Assembly: GCA_037176725.1 (NCBI GenBank) | Contig: JAZBRS010000060.1 | Span: forward strand, 57,440,001 to 57,504,000 | Direction of reading: 5' to 3' | Source of the DNA: Posidonia oceanica | Lineage: Eukaryota > Streptophyta > Magnoliopsida > Alismatales > Posidoniaceae | Length of the DNA stretch: 64,000 bases | Shown here: positions 21,293 through 32,100 of the stretch, piece after piece | Layout: each line of letters starts with the position of its first letter | Numbering within the stretch: the stretch's first letter is position 1 | Notes under the pieces: generated by a model | Told to the model about the DNA's origin: nothing | Database searches by the model: none | Seen by the model: the letters and a program-made list of their open reading frames with translations, nothing else | Translations under genes and position numbers: made by a program

Positions 21293-23871
21293 TGTAGACA
21301 CCCCAATTTTGCAGTCGATCGTCGACAGGAATCTCCGGAGGAACGTGCTCGGAAGCAATGGATCCCACATTCCAACCTAAACCTATCCAAAACCTATCAC
21401 ACCACTAGCCATCTTAGCCTTGAGCCCACTTGGCGACCCAACGTCCAAGGAATGGGCCCAAAATCCACTACAGCAGCCTCAGTCTGGATCCTGCGCGGGT
21501 TTGTTGCGCGTGAATCGTGCATGGTCCCCAGTGTTAGTTGGACTTGCGGAGGTTCGCACGCACCGTTGACCCGTGCAATGGCCTCCTACTGACACGCACA
21601 ACTCTGGGCACATACCCTGGGCTACCACAGACGTCAGGCACCTGTCCCATCCTCAGCCAACCACCCCGTTTGCTGCCAGCCACCTGCACAAGTCAACCCT
21701 CGTGCATGCACTATGCATAGCCCCTACAGCCCTCCATGCATGGTACGTGTACCCTTTTGGCAGCTTTGCGTCGCACGACTGCACAGCCCTCGCCCTGCCA
21801 CCCTGCCACCCTGCCGCCCTGTGCCTCACTCCCGTGCACGCCACCTCCTACCCAACCTGTGGTTGCCAGGGCAAAACCACGCACAACCCCGTTTCTCTAG
21901 AGACAGACTCCACTGCCGAGAGAGAATCCGAGCACTCCAGCCTCCCTCAAGCGAGTCCCTAGCCTTCCCGTGCAAGAGTCAATCCCTGAGAGCACCCCCT
22001 TGCAACCAAGCCTCCGGTCCTGAGCTCTCCCGCACTCCTCCGCGACACACCCGCCCTCCGTCGTCCATCGTGCATCACCGACGTCAAGAGAGATACCTCC
22101 GACCTCACACGCAAGTATAATTCTCATCCCTTAGCATAGAAGCATCCTCCTCTAGCTTTGTATGCCCTCCTTAGTGTCGATTGCATGATTTATTTGGGTT
22201 TTATCACTGATTTGTCATGTCCAATGATGGGTTCACTGCCCGTACAAGGCCGCCGATTGTTGAGTGTGTGGCAGGCCCCATCTCGGCCACCCTTGCATTT
22301 CTAGCATGCCTCGCATCCTCCCCTTCCTCTCCCCCACAGTCCAGTGCGCTCCAGAGGGGCTTCTTGAGCTCTTAGCCTCCTCCATGGCCGGCGAGCTCGA
22401 AGAACTCCGACGCAACCCAACCTCGATGGGGAGAGGTAACGGTGATTTCTTTTCGTTTGCATAGCATCCTCATAACTTCTCCTTCCCTTCCCGATGCTCC
22501 CTGACGCTCCAGGGACGTTCCTTCGGGCTTGCGGCCTCTACCGTGGCCGACTGAGTTCGAGGACGTCGGTGTCGACCAAGGAGAATGGGGAGGAGAGAAG
22601 AGTGCGAATTCAACCTCGCATAGCACCCTCTCGACTCTCCCACGTCTCCCTAGTAAGCCACTGCCATGCTCCAGGGTTCCCAACCCTTCCAATGGCTGGT
22701 GAGCTCGACGGTTTCCGGCGACGCGCAGCGGAGGTGGGTGGATCGATCCACACACCCACCTCGCATCATTCTTGCATGGTTTTGCTCCTGGACACCCCCT
22801 TTTGCTTAATCGAGGGTGTCCAATGGCTTTCGAATCGAGTCGAACCTGCAATTTGGCATTGGCAGTCCACTGTCGAGAATAACCTGGCGTGCGTATTGCA
22901 TGCGCGTGTTTGATGCACATTTGTGCAAGGATACAGACGGTGGATAGAACGTTGGTTTGATGTTTTCCCTTCAGTTTTCATGGCATCTTTGAATTTGATT
23001 TGGCCTCCTAGCATGCTTTGTCGAGGCCCCCATATCATGGCATTAAACATCCCTTTTCCTTTTATTTTCACTTGACCCACACTTCACTTGTATGCTTTCT
23101 CTTCCATGCATGAGCACACTTGGATCTACCCTAGAATTTCCATTCCATGCATGACTAATGTCTTCCTGAGCATATTAAGTCATTTAAAATACTTTTCAGA
23201 ACAATGAAGTCCACTGTCTGGGCTAGTGAACATCTTGTGCGTGTAGTATGCGTGGTTTGACTGCGTGTTTTGCATGCATGGCTTTTACAGTATCCAGACA
23301 AACTCTGGACTAAGCATTTCCTTGGTTTGTCTCCGCCGTTTTCAATTGGATCTTGCACATTCATGTCCTGAGCATGCATCCCCACCATATTTTCAACATG
23401 TATCATATCATTAGGCATATGTTAAGCTTTCATCATGTTTTCAAAGCTTGACAGCCATCGCCTTGGGCGTACATTAATGGGCATGATTAGCCTACATTAG
23501 CCACATATGAGTAGATTGGCCTAAAAAGACCGAATTTCTCGGGCGTATCGGGGGTGTCTAATACCTTCCCCGTACGTAATAGGAGTCCTTACCCTTTCTC
23601 TGGACCGCAATGACTTTGTGTCGCATACATTTGGGTCGGATTTGTATGTTTTTGTATCGCATGAGAAATTCTGCATGTTTTTCGCATCCGGTTTTCCTTG
23701 TCTTCCAGTTTCTTCAATAGATTAGGTGATGACTCCATGTTTCCTTGATTTTCCTTCGTACTCGCCTATTTTCCGGTGTTTTCCCTGTGTCGAGTCCCCC
23801 TCGAATGCACCACTCACCGTGACTTGATCCCCTTCGGGGGGCCCTGCGGGCCAACCGCATCGATAGTCACA
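21293..23871 (+). mobile_element. 3' LTR of element C (Tat/Ogre-like)
   Basis: It begins TGTAGACACCCC directly after a polypurine tract and ends GATAGTCACA at 23871, similar to the end of solo LTR D. It contains the family block ACCTTCCCCGTACG followed by AGGAGTCCTTACCC near 23563. It is GC-rich in its first 1.5 kb. Overlapping ORFs on both strands (21538-22920) are not supported as genes. The right end is inferred from similarity with LTR D, so it is approximate. Confidence 0.7.
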
Positions 23872-24427
23872 CCTACGCTAGGAAATAAATTACTAGAAAG
23901 CAAATTGCAAGAAAATAAAATGCAAGAATTAAAAGCTGAGAAGAAATTATTTACAATGTTAGAGGATTGCCCCTGGAGTTACCTCCCTTGTGGAGGCAAT
24001 CTGCCATTATCTTTAGCAAGTGGCCCCAGCCCCTTCTTGCTCAAAGAGGCAAGGTCGTAGTTCACTGAAAAAGCTGCTAGGCTGCCGAGGTCGAGGGTGG
24101 TGGCTTTTAGCTCAGTGTCTTCTAAGAGTGCTCCAGATGAGTTGTTGCCTTGGATGTTCCGTGGTGGGGGAATCTGTTGAGAGTTAGGAAGAACGTTCGA
24201 GACATGGAGAGTAATGTCGTGGACTTCTTCTAAGTGGAGAGGAGAGACTTGAACTACTTTCTTCGAATCCAACGGGTGTGTGTGCAGAAAGAATTGGTCG
24301 AGAACCGCTTTAGCTTCTTCCTAACTGCGAGTAGCCTTGACTTTGTGATGGAAATCCTCAACATCTGCCTTATATTCCGGACTAATGGACTCGTCTTCTG
24401 ACTTGCCAGCAACCTCCTTTATGATGG
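23872..24427 (-). pseudogene. Unrecognised coding-like region, split by solo LTR D
   Basis: A minus-strand frame reads from about 26800 down to 26742, then skips the solo LTR and one copy of its target site. It continues from 24427 to about 23978 with few stops (one TAG at about 24320 and one TAA at about 23977). The visible protein is about 150 residues, acidic, with repeated short hydrophobic stretches (for example LHLEEVHDITLHVSNVLP). I do not recognise the family. It could be part of an older retroelement or a gene fragment. Continuity across the LTR insertion supports that it was one unit before the insertion. Confidence 0.4.
24423..24427. repeat. Target-site duplication, left, of solo LTR D
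   Basis: GATGG immediately before TGTAGACACCC; the identical GATGG follows the LTR at 26737-26741. Confidence 0.85.
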
Positions 24428-24629
24428 TGTAGACACCCTAATTTGACTACCGTTTGGCAGATTTCACTTGGGGATCGAGCTCAGAAATCTAAAACCCCAC
24501 TTTCCACCAAAACCCCATCTCAACCCTAAAACTCAACCAAAACCCTAACATTTCTCCACCAACACAAACTTTGGCCCATTAGAGACCCACTAGGCCCATT
24601 TAGAAGCCCTATTGAGACAAGAGGGTCAG

Positions 24630-24738
24630 GTCGCCAGTCACACAGGCGACTGGACGTTGTTGTCACCACTCGTAAGGGTGACTCAGTCTGTCGCCACTAA
24701 CAGCGACGACTGGATTTGTCGCCTACAAGTGCGGTGAC
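24630..24738. repeat. Hairpin array 1 in LTR D, four units
   Basis: Units start at 24630, 24662, 24690 and 24718. Each has a 6-base arm, exactly 9 bases, then a 6-base arm: GTCGCC/GGCGAC, GTCACC/GGTGAC, GTCGCC/GACGAC, GTCGCC/GGTGAC. The second unit is a compensatory version of the first. Confidence 0.85.
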
Positions 24739-25964
24739 TCACCTGTTCAATCTTCTCCCGTGCAAACTGCCGCGCGTCATGACCTGCAACCATGCCGCCC
24801 ACCTGTTGCCATGCACGCCATGCCTGCCAGTGCTCTAGCCTATGCCTCTAACACCTCCCACGCCATGCCCTACCACCTACGACCTTGACCAAATAAAAAC
24901 GACCTCTTTCCCACAACCCAATAGAGGGTGGTGGACACGCACACAAGGAGGAACCCATTATCGCCGACTTCCACACACTTTGGCCGGCCAATTCCCTGGC
25001 TTCCAGAGCCACCCACGTCCTCCTGAGCGATCCCCGAGCTTCCCCGGACACCGACATAATCTCCCCCAGGCTTCCCAAGCCTCTCGCACCATCGTCTTCC
25101 CCAACTCCGGTGAGCCACCCAAACTTCGGCGGCAACCCCGTTTCGCCCGTCCGACATCGTAATCTCCCTCCTCACACACTGGGAAGCATCTCCGGACGTC
25201 CCCGAGCACGTTCCAACATCACCGAGCAACCGCCGCTCCCTCCAACGCCGCCGCGACCTCCGTGCCTTCCAACTCCGGTAAACCACGTCGGGGAGCGCAA
25301 CCGCGCACCCTCGCAGGTGAGCGAGTCCTCATCTGCCCTCGTGGCATCCTACTCTTGCTTCCTAGATGGTTTAATTGCATGTTATCTAGCTAGCTCGCCG
25401 TATTTAGTTTTCTTCTTCGGCGAAAGGCGTCGCCGGCCGTGTGAGGCCGACAGGCCGTTGAGCTCAGCTGGAGAATGTCCTAGCTGCCTGCATTGCATCC
25501 TCGAACCTCCCTCTTCTTCCCTCAGCGCTTCCCGAGCCTCGTAGCAATGTCTAGTGGCTTGCCGACCTTCCCCAAGGTCGGTGGATGTCTGTTTCCGACG
25601 AGAAAGGGACGGAGGTGGAGGAGGTCGTCCAAGCTCGTTTTTCCAGTTTTATTGCATAATCATGTTCTCTGATATGCCATGTTGCTCTATGGATGTTTAC
25701 TTTAAATTTTCGATATTGTTTGCATAGCCAAAATGGGTGCCAAAGTTCACTGCCTGGGATTGTTGAGTTGCTTCCGGCAGTCCTCCGGCCGACTTTGGAC
25801 CGCCACATCTCATGGTCCAGGCGTCCATTCTGCGCAGTGTTAGTTTGATTGTGTTCCTGGATGTGCCTTCTGCATTTCCACCTATTTGGTTCCATGTTTT
25901 GCATCGTCTGAGTGCCTTTTCATCGGCAATGAAGTCGTCTGGTTGGTGGCCTGCACAAGGTCCA

Positions 25965-26069
25965 GCCACCGCTCTCGACGGCGACATGTGCCGCCACCTC
26001 TCATACAGGCGACGAGCCTTGTCGCCTTGAGAACCGACGACTGATCTTGTCGCCCATCTGACCGACGAC
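25965..26069. repeat. Hairpin array 2 in LTR D, four units of 28 bp
   Basis: Units start at 25965, 25993, 26021 and 26049, an exact 28-bp period. Arms with a 9-base spacer are GCCACC/GGCGAC twice and GTCGCC/GACGAC twice. Confidence 0.85.
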
Positions 26070-26736
26070 TGTGCCTAGTGTCCAGACAGTAGCCCCATCC
26101 TTTGTTTGCTGCTTTGGATTTCCATCCCCTTAGCTTATTAAACTCTGTTTTTAGTTTCCTAATTACTTTATCACTGCATCATGGCATTTTAGCCCTAATC
26201 ACCCATATTTAGCATGTTTTCCACTAAACATAGCATGCTTTCAAATGGCATTTAGGCAAGCAAAGCATTCACAGCATACATAGCATTATCGCCTACGGGC
26301 GTATAGTTAAATGCAAGCATTTGCCGAAATTCTCGCATATGCGAGCGATTAGCCTTGAAAGACCGATTCCTCGGGCATGTCGGGGGTGCCTAACACCTTT
26401 CCCACACGTAACAGGAGTCCTTACCCTTTCTTTGGCCCGCAATGACCATTATGCCCTTATCCTAGGCACAAGTCATTTTATTTTTCATAGCATCGCATCC
26501 ACTTGCATGTTTTCTATGCTTTCCTCGGTTTTTCTCGTCTTCCCGATTTAATAGACTAAGTGGCGATTCTCTTTTGTCTTAGCTTCGTGTTTTTCTTCGC
26601 ATTTTCCCGATGTTTTTGAGTCGAGTTTTCTCCTCGGATTCACTGCTGACCGCGGCTTCCCCCTTCTCATGGCACGATCGCACGTGAGCTATGACAGCGC
26701 GCGAGACCCGTCGTGGCCGAGCGGCGGATGGTCACA

Positions 26737-26741
26737 GATGG
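26737..26741. repeat. Target-site duplication, right, of solo LTR D
   Basis: GATGG, identical to 24423-24427. Confidence 0.85.
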
Positions 26742-26859
26742 GTGTATCTAAGTTTGTACCATTCTTGAACTAAAGTCCAACTGATATGAAGTGACTTGAT
26801 AGTGACCAAGTGTAACCATCCCAAACCGCAATGTCGGATGACCGACACAGGTGAAAAAG
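26742..26859. other. Short segment between LTRs D and E
   Basis: Continues the unrecognised minus-strand coding-like region of 23872-24427. It contains TGTCGG/CCGACA arms at about 26831-26846. Confidence 0.4.
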
Positions 26860-27832
26860 AAAGATCACGGCCAATGGTGGATCCAAGGATGAATCGACTC
26901 GAAAACACCGGAAAAAGCTAAGAAAATAAAGGATAAAGCAAAAACAGAGTCGCCACCTAGTCTATTAAATCAAAAGACGAAGAAAACCGAAGAAAGCATG
27001 AAAAACATGCAAATGCGTGCAATGTTATGCAAAAATATGACTCGTGCCTAGGATAAGGGCATAATGGTCATTGCGGGCCAAGAGAAATGGTAAGGACTCC
27101 TGTTTCGCACGGGGAAGGTGTTATGCACCCCTGATACGTCTAGAATCGGTCTTTCTAGGCTTTTCGCTCGTGGGAATGTCGGCAGTGCTTGCCTTTAACT
27201 GTACGCCCGTAGGCTTGGGATGCTATGTCGTGCTATGAATGCTTTAAAACATTTCATTACATGCCTAAATGCCATGAATGCTTTAAATATCAAGATACAT
27301 TATGGGAATTAAATGTGCAATCTATGTGTTCAACAGCGCTGCCAGTGTTCTGAACCAGGCGTGCCTCGGTTCATAAGAACTCTAGACAATAAGCATCATT
27401 GCCCTAGATGCAATGCAGGCACGAAACAAAACGTCGGGAGAAAACCATGCAAATGCAAAGAGGCGGCATGCAACATGAATTTATAAGTCATGCAAAACTT
27501 AGCAAAACCATGCAAAAGACTAAACAAAGTTGAAATGCTATTATGCAACGATAATCAAAACAGGCAAACAAAACCAAAGCGACACGAGCCACGAACAAGG
27601 CGGCAACAAAAGGCTCAGTCCATTGTTTGGAGCCAGGCCTGAGTCGCTGGTCATCACGGCGACAGTGCACGTCGTCGCTGTGCGCAGCGATGGTGCAAGT
27701 CGCCGCTCTGACTGGCAGCCAAGGCTGCTACAGGCTTGCCAGACAGCAAGCTTTGCCGACCGACCAAGCCATGCAAACGGTCGTGAAACCTGCAAACAAG
27801 CACTCACACAAATAGATGGCATAGTGTAGTAA
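26860..27832 (-). mobile_element. Truncated LTR E (Tat/Ogre-like), 3' part only
   Basis: Matches the 3' part of LTRs B, F and G (ACTCGAAAACACCGG near 26898, GAGTCGCCACCTAGTC near 26947, GGGGAAGGTGTTA near 27112). It lacks the TGTAGACACC start, and ends where LTR F begins at 27833. It carries a hairpin array at 27643-27719. Confidence 0.65.
27643..27719. repeat. Hairpin array in LTR E, three units of 28 bp
   Basis: Units start at 27643, 27671 and 27699. Arms with a 9-base spacer: GTCGCT/GGCGAC, GTCGTC/AGCGAT, GTCGCC/GGCAGC. Confidence 0.8.
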
Positions 27833-28679
27833 CCCTGAAAATCGGCACGTCCATGCACGATGCCAAAGCTCGCGTGCACCGACCGATAGTAGGTCACTAT
27901 TAGCGGATGGATCCGAGGAAGGAAACTCTACTCAAAAACATCGAAAAAAAGAGGAAAAAACAAAGATAAGACAAAACAGAGTCGCCACCTAGTTTATTAA
28001 ATCGGGAGACAAGGAAAACCAGGGAAATGCATGAAAAACATGCAAAGGGATGCAATGCTATGCAATGATATGACTCGTGCCTAGGATGAGGGCATAATGG
28101 TCATTACGTGCCAAGAGAAAGGGTAAGGACTTCTGTTACGCACGGGGAAGGTGTTAGGTACCCCCGATACGTCCGAAGAATCGGTCTTTCTAAGCTTATC
28201 GCTCGCATATGCAGGATGTCAGCAATTACTTGCCTTTACTGTACGCCCGGGGGACGAGAGATGCTATGAATGCCTAATGAATGCTTAATTGCTTGCTTAA
28301 TATGTCATGATGCATGAATGAAATTAAACGTGCAGACTATGTGCTCAGCAGTGCTGCTAGAGTTCCGAACGGGCAAGCCCTAGTTCGTAAGAACTCTAGA
28401 CAGTAAGTATCATCATCCTAATGTAATGCAGGCGGAAAACAAAACGGCAGATAAACCATGCAATGCAAAGCGACATGCGACATGGGTTTATAAATGATGC
28501 AAGCTTTGAAAACATGCTAGAAATCCAATAAAAGCGAAAATGCAGCAAAGCGGTGATAAACAAGCTCGGGAAACAAATCTGAAAGCAAACGAGCGAAATG
28601 AACGAAATGCAAAGCGGTAAACAATGGTGGCTCGGCCACTGTCTGAACTGCAGGCCTGGTCACCGCCCTAAGCGGTGGC
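27833..28679 (-). mobile_element. Truncated LTR F (Tat/Ogre-like), 3' part only
   Basis: Its 3' end is TGTAGTAACCCTG (plus reading) at 27833, followed by the same family blocks as LTRs E and G. It stops abruptly at 28679/28680, where A/T-rich DNA starting TAGGGGTGTCAG begins. The last bases hold one hairpin GTCACC-N9-GGTGGC (28659-28679), the start of the array seen in LTR E. Confidence 0.65.
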
Positions 28680-29199
28680 TAGGGGTGTCAGAAATCCGAA
28701 ATTATCCGAAGATCCGTTCCGAATCCGCATCCGAAATCTCAAATTTTTATCCGAAAAAATATTCGACGGACTGAATTCGAATTCGAAAAAAATCGAATCA
28801 AATACGGATGTTAATACATCCGATTTGAAAATATCCGAATTCGAAAATTTAATATTATTATTTATTTATTTTAAATTAATTAATCTGTTTACATGTAAAA
28901 CTTAAGACATAAGTATCTAATAATTAATAAATAAAAATCTAAGTCCTATCTTTACAAAATCTACATATATATATAATTATATATATATATATATAATCCG
29001 AAAAGAAGTGCCCATACCTGGCTGTACTTTAAATTTAATCTTTCCACAACATTCCCACGTACACCATACTTGGCTGTACTTTAAATTTAATCTTTCCACA
29101 ACATTCCCATATACACCATACCTGGGTACTTTAAATTAAAAGCATCTGTCAGTTCATAAGAAGCAAAAACGTGCACATCCCATATTCCCATTGGCAATG
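28680..29199. other. A/T-rich insert, possible hAT-like end
   Basis: It begins TAGGGGTGTCAG, a start common among plant hAT-type elements, followed by repeated ATCCGAA words (to about 28850) and a long A/T stretch with an AT dinucleotide run near 28970-28995. Two copies of a 52-bp repeat start at 29020 and 29072. I found no matching inverted end, so the type is uncertain. Confidence 0.4.
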
Positions 29200-32100
29200 T
29201 GTAGTAATCCTGAAATTCGGATCGTCCATGCACGATGCCAAAGCTCGCGTGCGCCGATCGGAATTAGGTTCACTATTAGCGGTTGGACCCGAGGAGGGAT
29301 GCTCTACTCGAAAACGTTGGAAAAGAGGAAAAAACAAAGATAAGACTAAATCAGAGTCGCCAACATGTCTATTAAATCAGGAGACAAGGAAAACCGAAGA
29401 AAGCATGAGAAATCATGCAAAAAAGAAAGAAAAAAGAATACAAATGCTATGCAAATGTGACTCATGCCTAGGATAAGGGCAATATGGTCATGTGCACCAA
29501 GAAAAAGGGCAAGGACTCCTGTTACGCACGGGGAAGGTGTTAGGCACCCCCGATACGTCCGAGAATCGGTCTTTCTAGACTTAACGCTCGCATATGCAGA
29601 AAGATGCATGCTGTGAATGCCTAAATGCTTTGAATGCTTAATTACATGCTCAAATGTATGCTCTAAGTGCCAAGATGCGTGTAGGGAATTAAACGTGCAA
29701 TCTATGTGCTCAGCTGCGCTGCTAGTGTTCCGAACGGGCAAGCCTTGGTTCGTGAGAACTCCTAGGCAGTAAGCATCATCGCCCTAAATGCAATACAGGC
29801 GATAAATCAAAGCAGTGATAAACCATGCAAATTCGAAGTGGCATGCAACATGGGAAACAAAAACAGGGCGGTGAAGCCTAATCTACATGCACGAGAAAAC
29901 AGATCTCGAAAACGATGTATGCAATGCAAATGATAAGACAATGAATGCTATGTAGTGATTTAGGTGGGCTTATCTTGAAGATCTAAGGTCTGATCTGAAA
30001 TAACTTTGGTTAGAATGGAATATCATTCAACCAGGAAGACCTGGATAGTTAGATCGTAAAGATCCAACGGTCCGATCAAAAGTTATTCAGGAATCAAGTC
30101 AGGTGGCTCAAGGACCAGGAAAAGTGGTCTAAGTAGGGGTCTAAGTGCAAGTTACCCTTATGTGTGTGCAATGCAGGGTGTGCTACATGTTATGAAGCTA
30201 ACAATGTTAAAACAAGTGCAATGGTGCAGTATGCAATGATATGGGAGTGCAATGCATGCAAAAATGCAAATGTAGGGACCTAAGTGCAATTAAAATAACT
30301 ACAGGGGCCTATATGCAAAAATATGGCAAAAAGGCAATGCAACAGGGTAAATACATGATAAGAACTAACAATGCAATATGGTATGCATGCAGAAGCAAAA
30401 TGCAACATCGGATAAAAGAAGGCATGCTACAGCAAAAGATAGGGACCTATATGCAATACAGGAAAACTATAAGGTTTATGTGCAAAGCAGAGCAAGATGT
30501 GAATTATGCAGCATTTGGACCTACATGCAGTTCAAAAAATATAGTGGACTTATTTGCAATGTAAGACAGACATGCAAGCAGGTAAGTAATTGAAATTAGG
30601 ACCAACATGCAATTAGCATAAACTATTTGACTAAATTGCAAAAGCAAGATAAACAAGCAAGCATGCAATGATCTTAACATTTTTGGACTGATATGCAATT
30701 GAAACAAACTATTGTATTTTACTGCAATGCAATATGATTTAAAATGCAACTAGAATGACATTTAAATGCATAAATGACTAAAATGCAAATAAAACAAGTT
30801 ACTAGACTAAACAGCAATGCAATATAGTTTAAAGCATGATTTAAATAAATGATTAAATGCAAACTGGACTGATATGCAATTATAATATTTTTCTGGGTTT
30901 TTATGCAATGCAATAAGGTTAAAACAGGATTTAAATGAGTGATTCAAAGCAAAATGGACTGAAATGCAATTAAAGCATTTTTTTGGGTTTTTCTGCAATG
31001 CAATAAGGTTAAAATAGGATTTAAATGAGTGATTCAAAGCAAAATGGATTGAAATGCAATTAAAGCATATTTTTGGATTTTTCTGCAATACAATATAGTT
31101 TAAAACATGAAATAAATGAATGTTGAATGATCTGAGGATTGATTTGCAATTAAAACATGATTCTGGACTTTTATGCAATGTTAAAATGCAGAAATAAATA
31201 ACTAATTCATGATCTGAGGACTCAGATGCAAATAAAATAAATAACAGGATTAAAATGCAATGTAATAAGGTAAAATACATGATTTAAATGCTGTGATGAA
31301 TGATAGGAGGACTTAGATGCAATTATAGCAAACCACAGGATTAAAATGCAATGTAATAAGGTAAATAGCAAAATTAAATGATTACTGATATGGTCTAAGA
31401 ACTTAGATGTGACAAAAGTAAAATACAGAATTAAAAATGCAATGCAATAAGGTAAACATGACATTTAAATAATTACTGATATGATCTAAGGACTGAAACG
31501 TAATAAAAATAAACTGTAGAAATTAAATACAATGTAATATAGTTTTAATCAGAAATTAAATGAAATTTAAACTGACTCTGGACTGGAAGGCAAATAAACT
31601 AAACCTAGGGACCTAAATGCAATGCAGTAAAGTAAACAAGTAGAAATTAAATGATTTGAATTGAAATTGGACTGAAACGTAATAAAAATAAACTGCAGGA
31701 ATTAAATGCATTGTAATATGGTTTTAATCAGAAATTAAATGAAACTTAAACCACAACTGGACCTAAAAGTAATAAAAATAACCTGCAATAATTTACTTTA
31801 ATGCACTGAATCAAAACAAAAATCAAAACTATAGCTTGCTACAGTGAATAGTGATCTTTGAGCTTCTGCCACCTACGCCGGAGAAGGAAGGTCTGCCACG
31901 ACGATCCGACGGGCGTGCGATGGTGTGGAGGTGTCCGGAGGCTGGAGGGCGGTTGTCCGGTGGTTCTAAAGGGCTCGGCGGTACATGATGGTAGTTGGAG
32001 TGGCCTGTCGACGTGGGTGGACCTGCTGTAGAGGAGACCGGAGGTGGAGCGAGGGCTGGGGGCTGCTGCGGCGCTCGGGGAGCACAAGGCTGAGCTGCCG

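Larger units (their letters stand above)
24428..26736 (+). mobile_element. Solo LTR D (Tat/Ogre-like)
   Basis: A 2309-bp LTR starting TGTAGACACCC and ending GGTCACA, flanked by perfect 5-bp direct repeats GATGG. No internal retrotransposon sequence is attached, so it is a solo LTR left by recombination between two LTRs. It carries two hairpin arrays with 28-bp period (24630-24738 and 25965-26069) and the family block near 26380-26440. The many overlapping ORFs at 24842-25544 are GC-rich shadows. Confidence 0.9.

Noticed and set aside
24842..25544. Several overlapping ORFs of 95-144 residues on both strands
   Set aside because: GC-rich part of solo LTR D; no protein family seen and frames compete with each other.
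29180..29199. Primer-binding site next to LTR G
   Set aside because: No match to the tRNA-Arg complement; the right flank shows that this is the 3' LTR, so no PBS is expected here.
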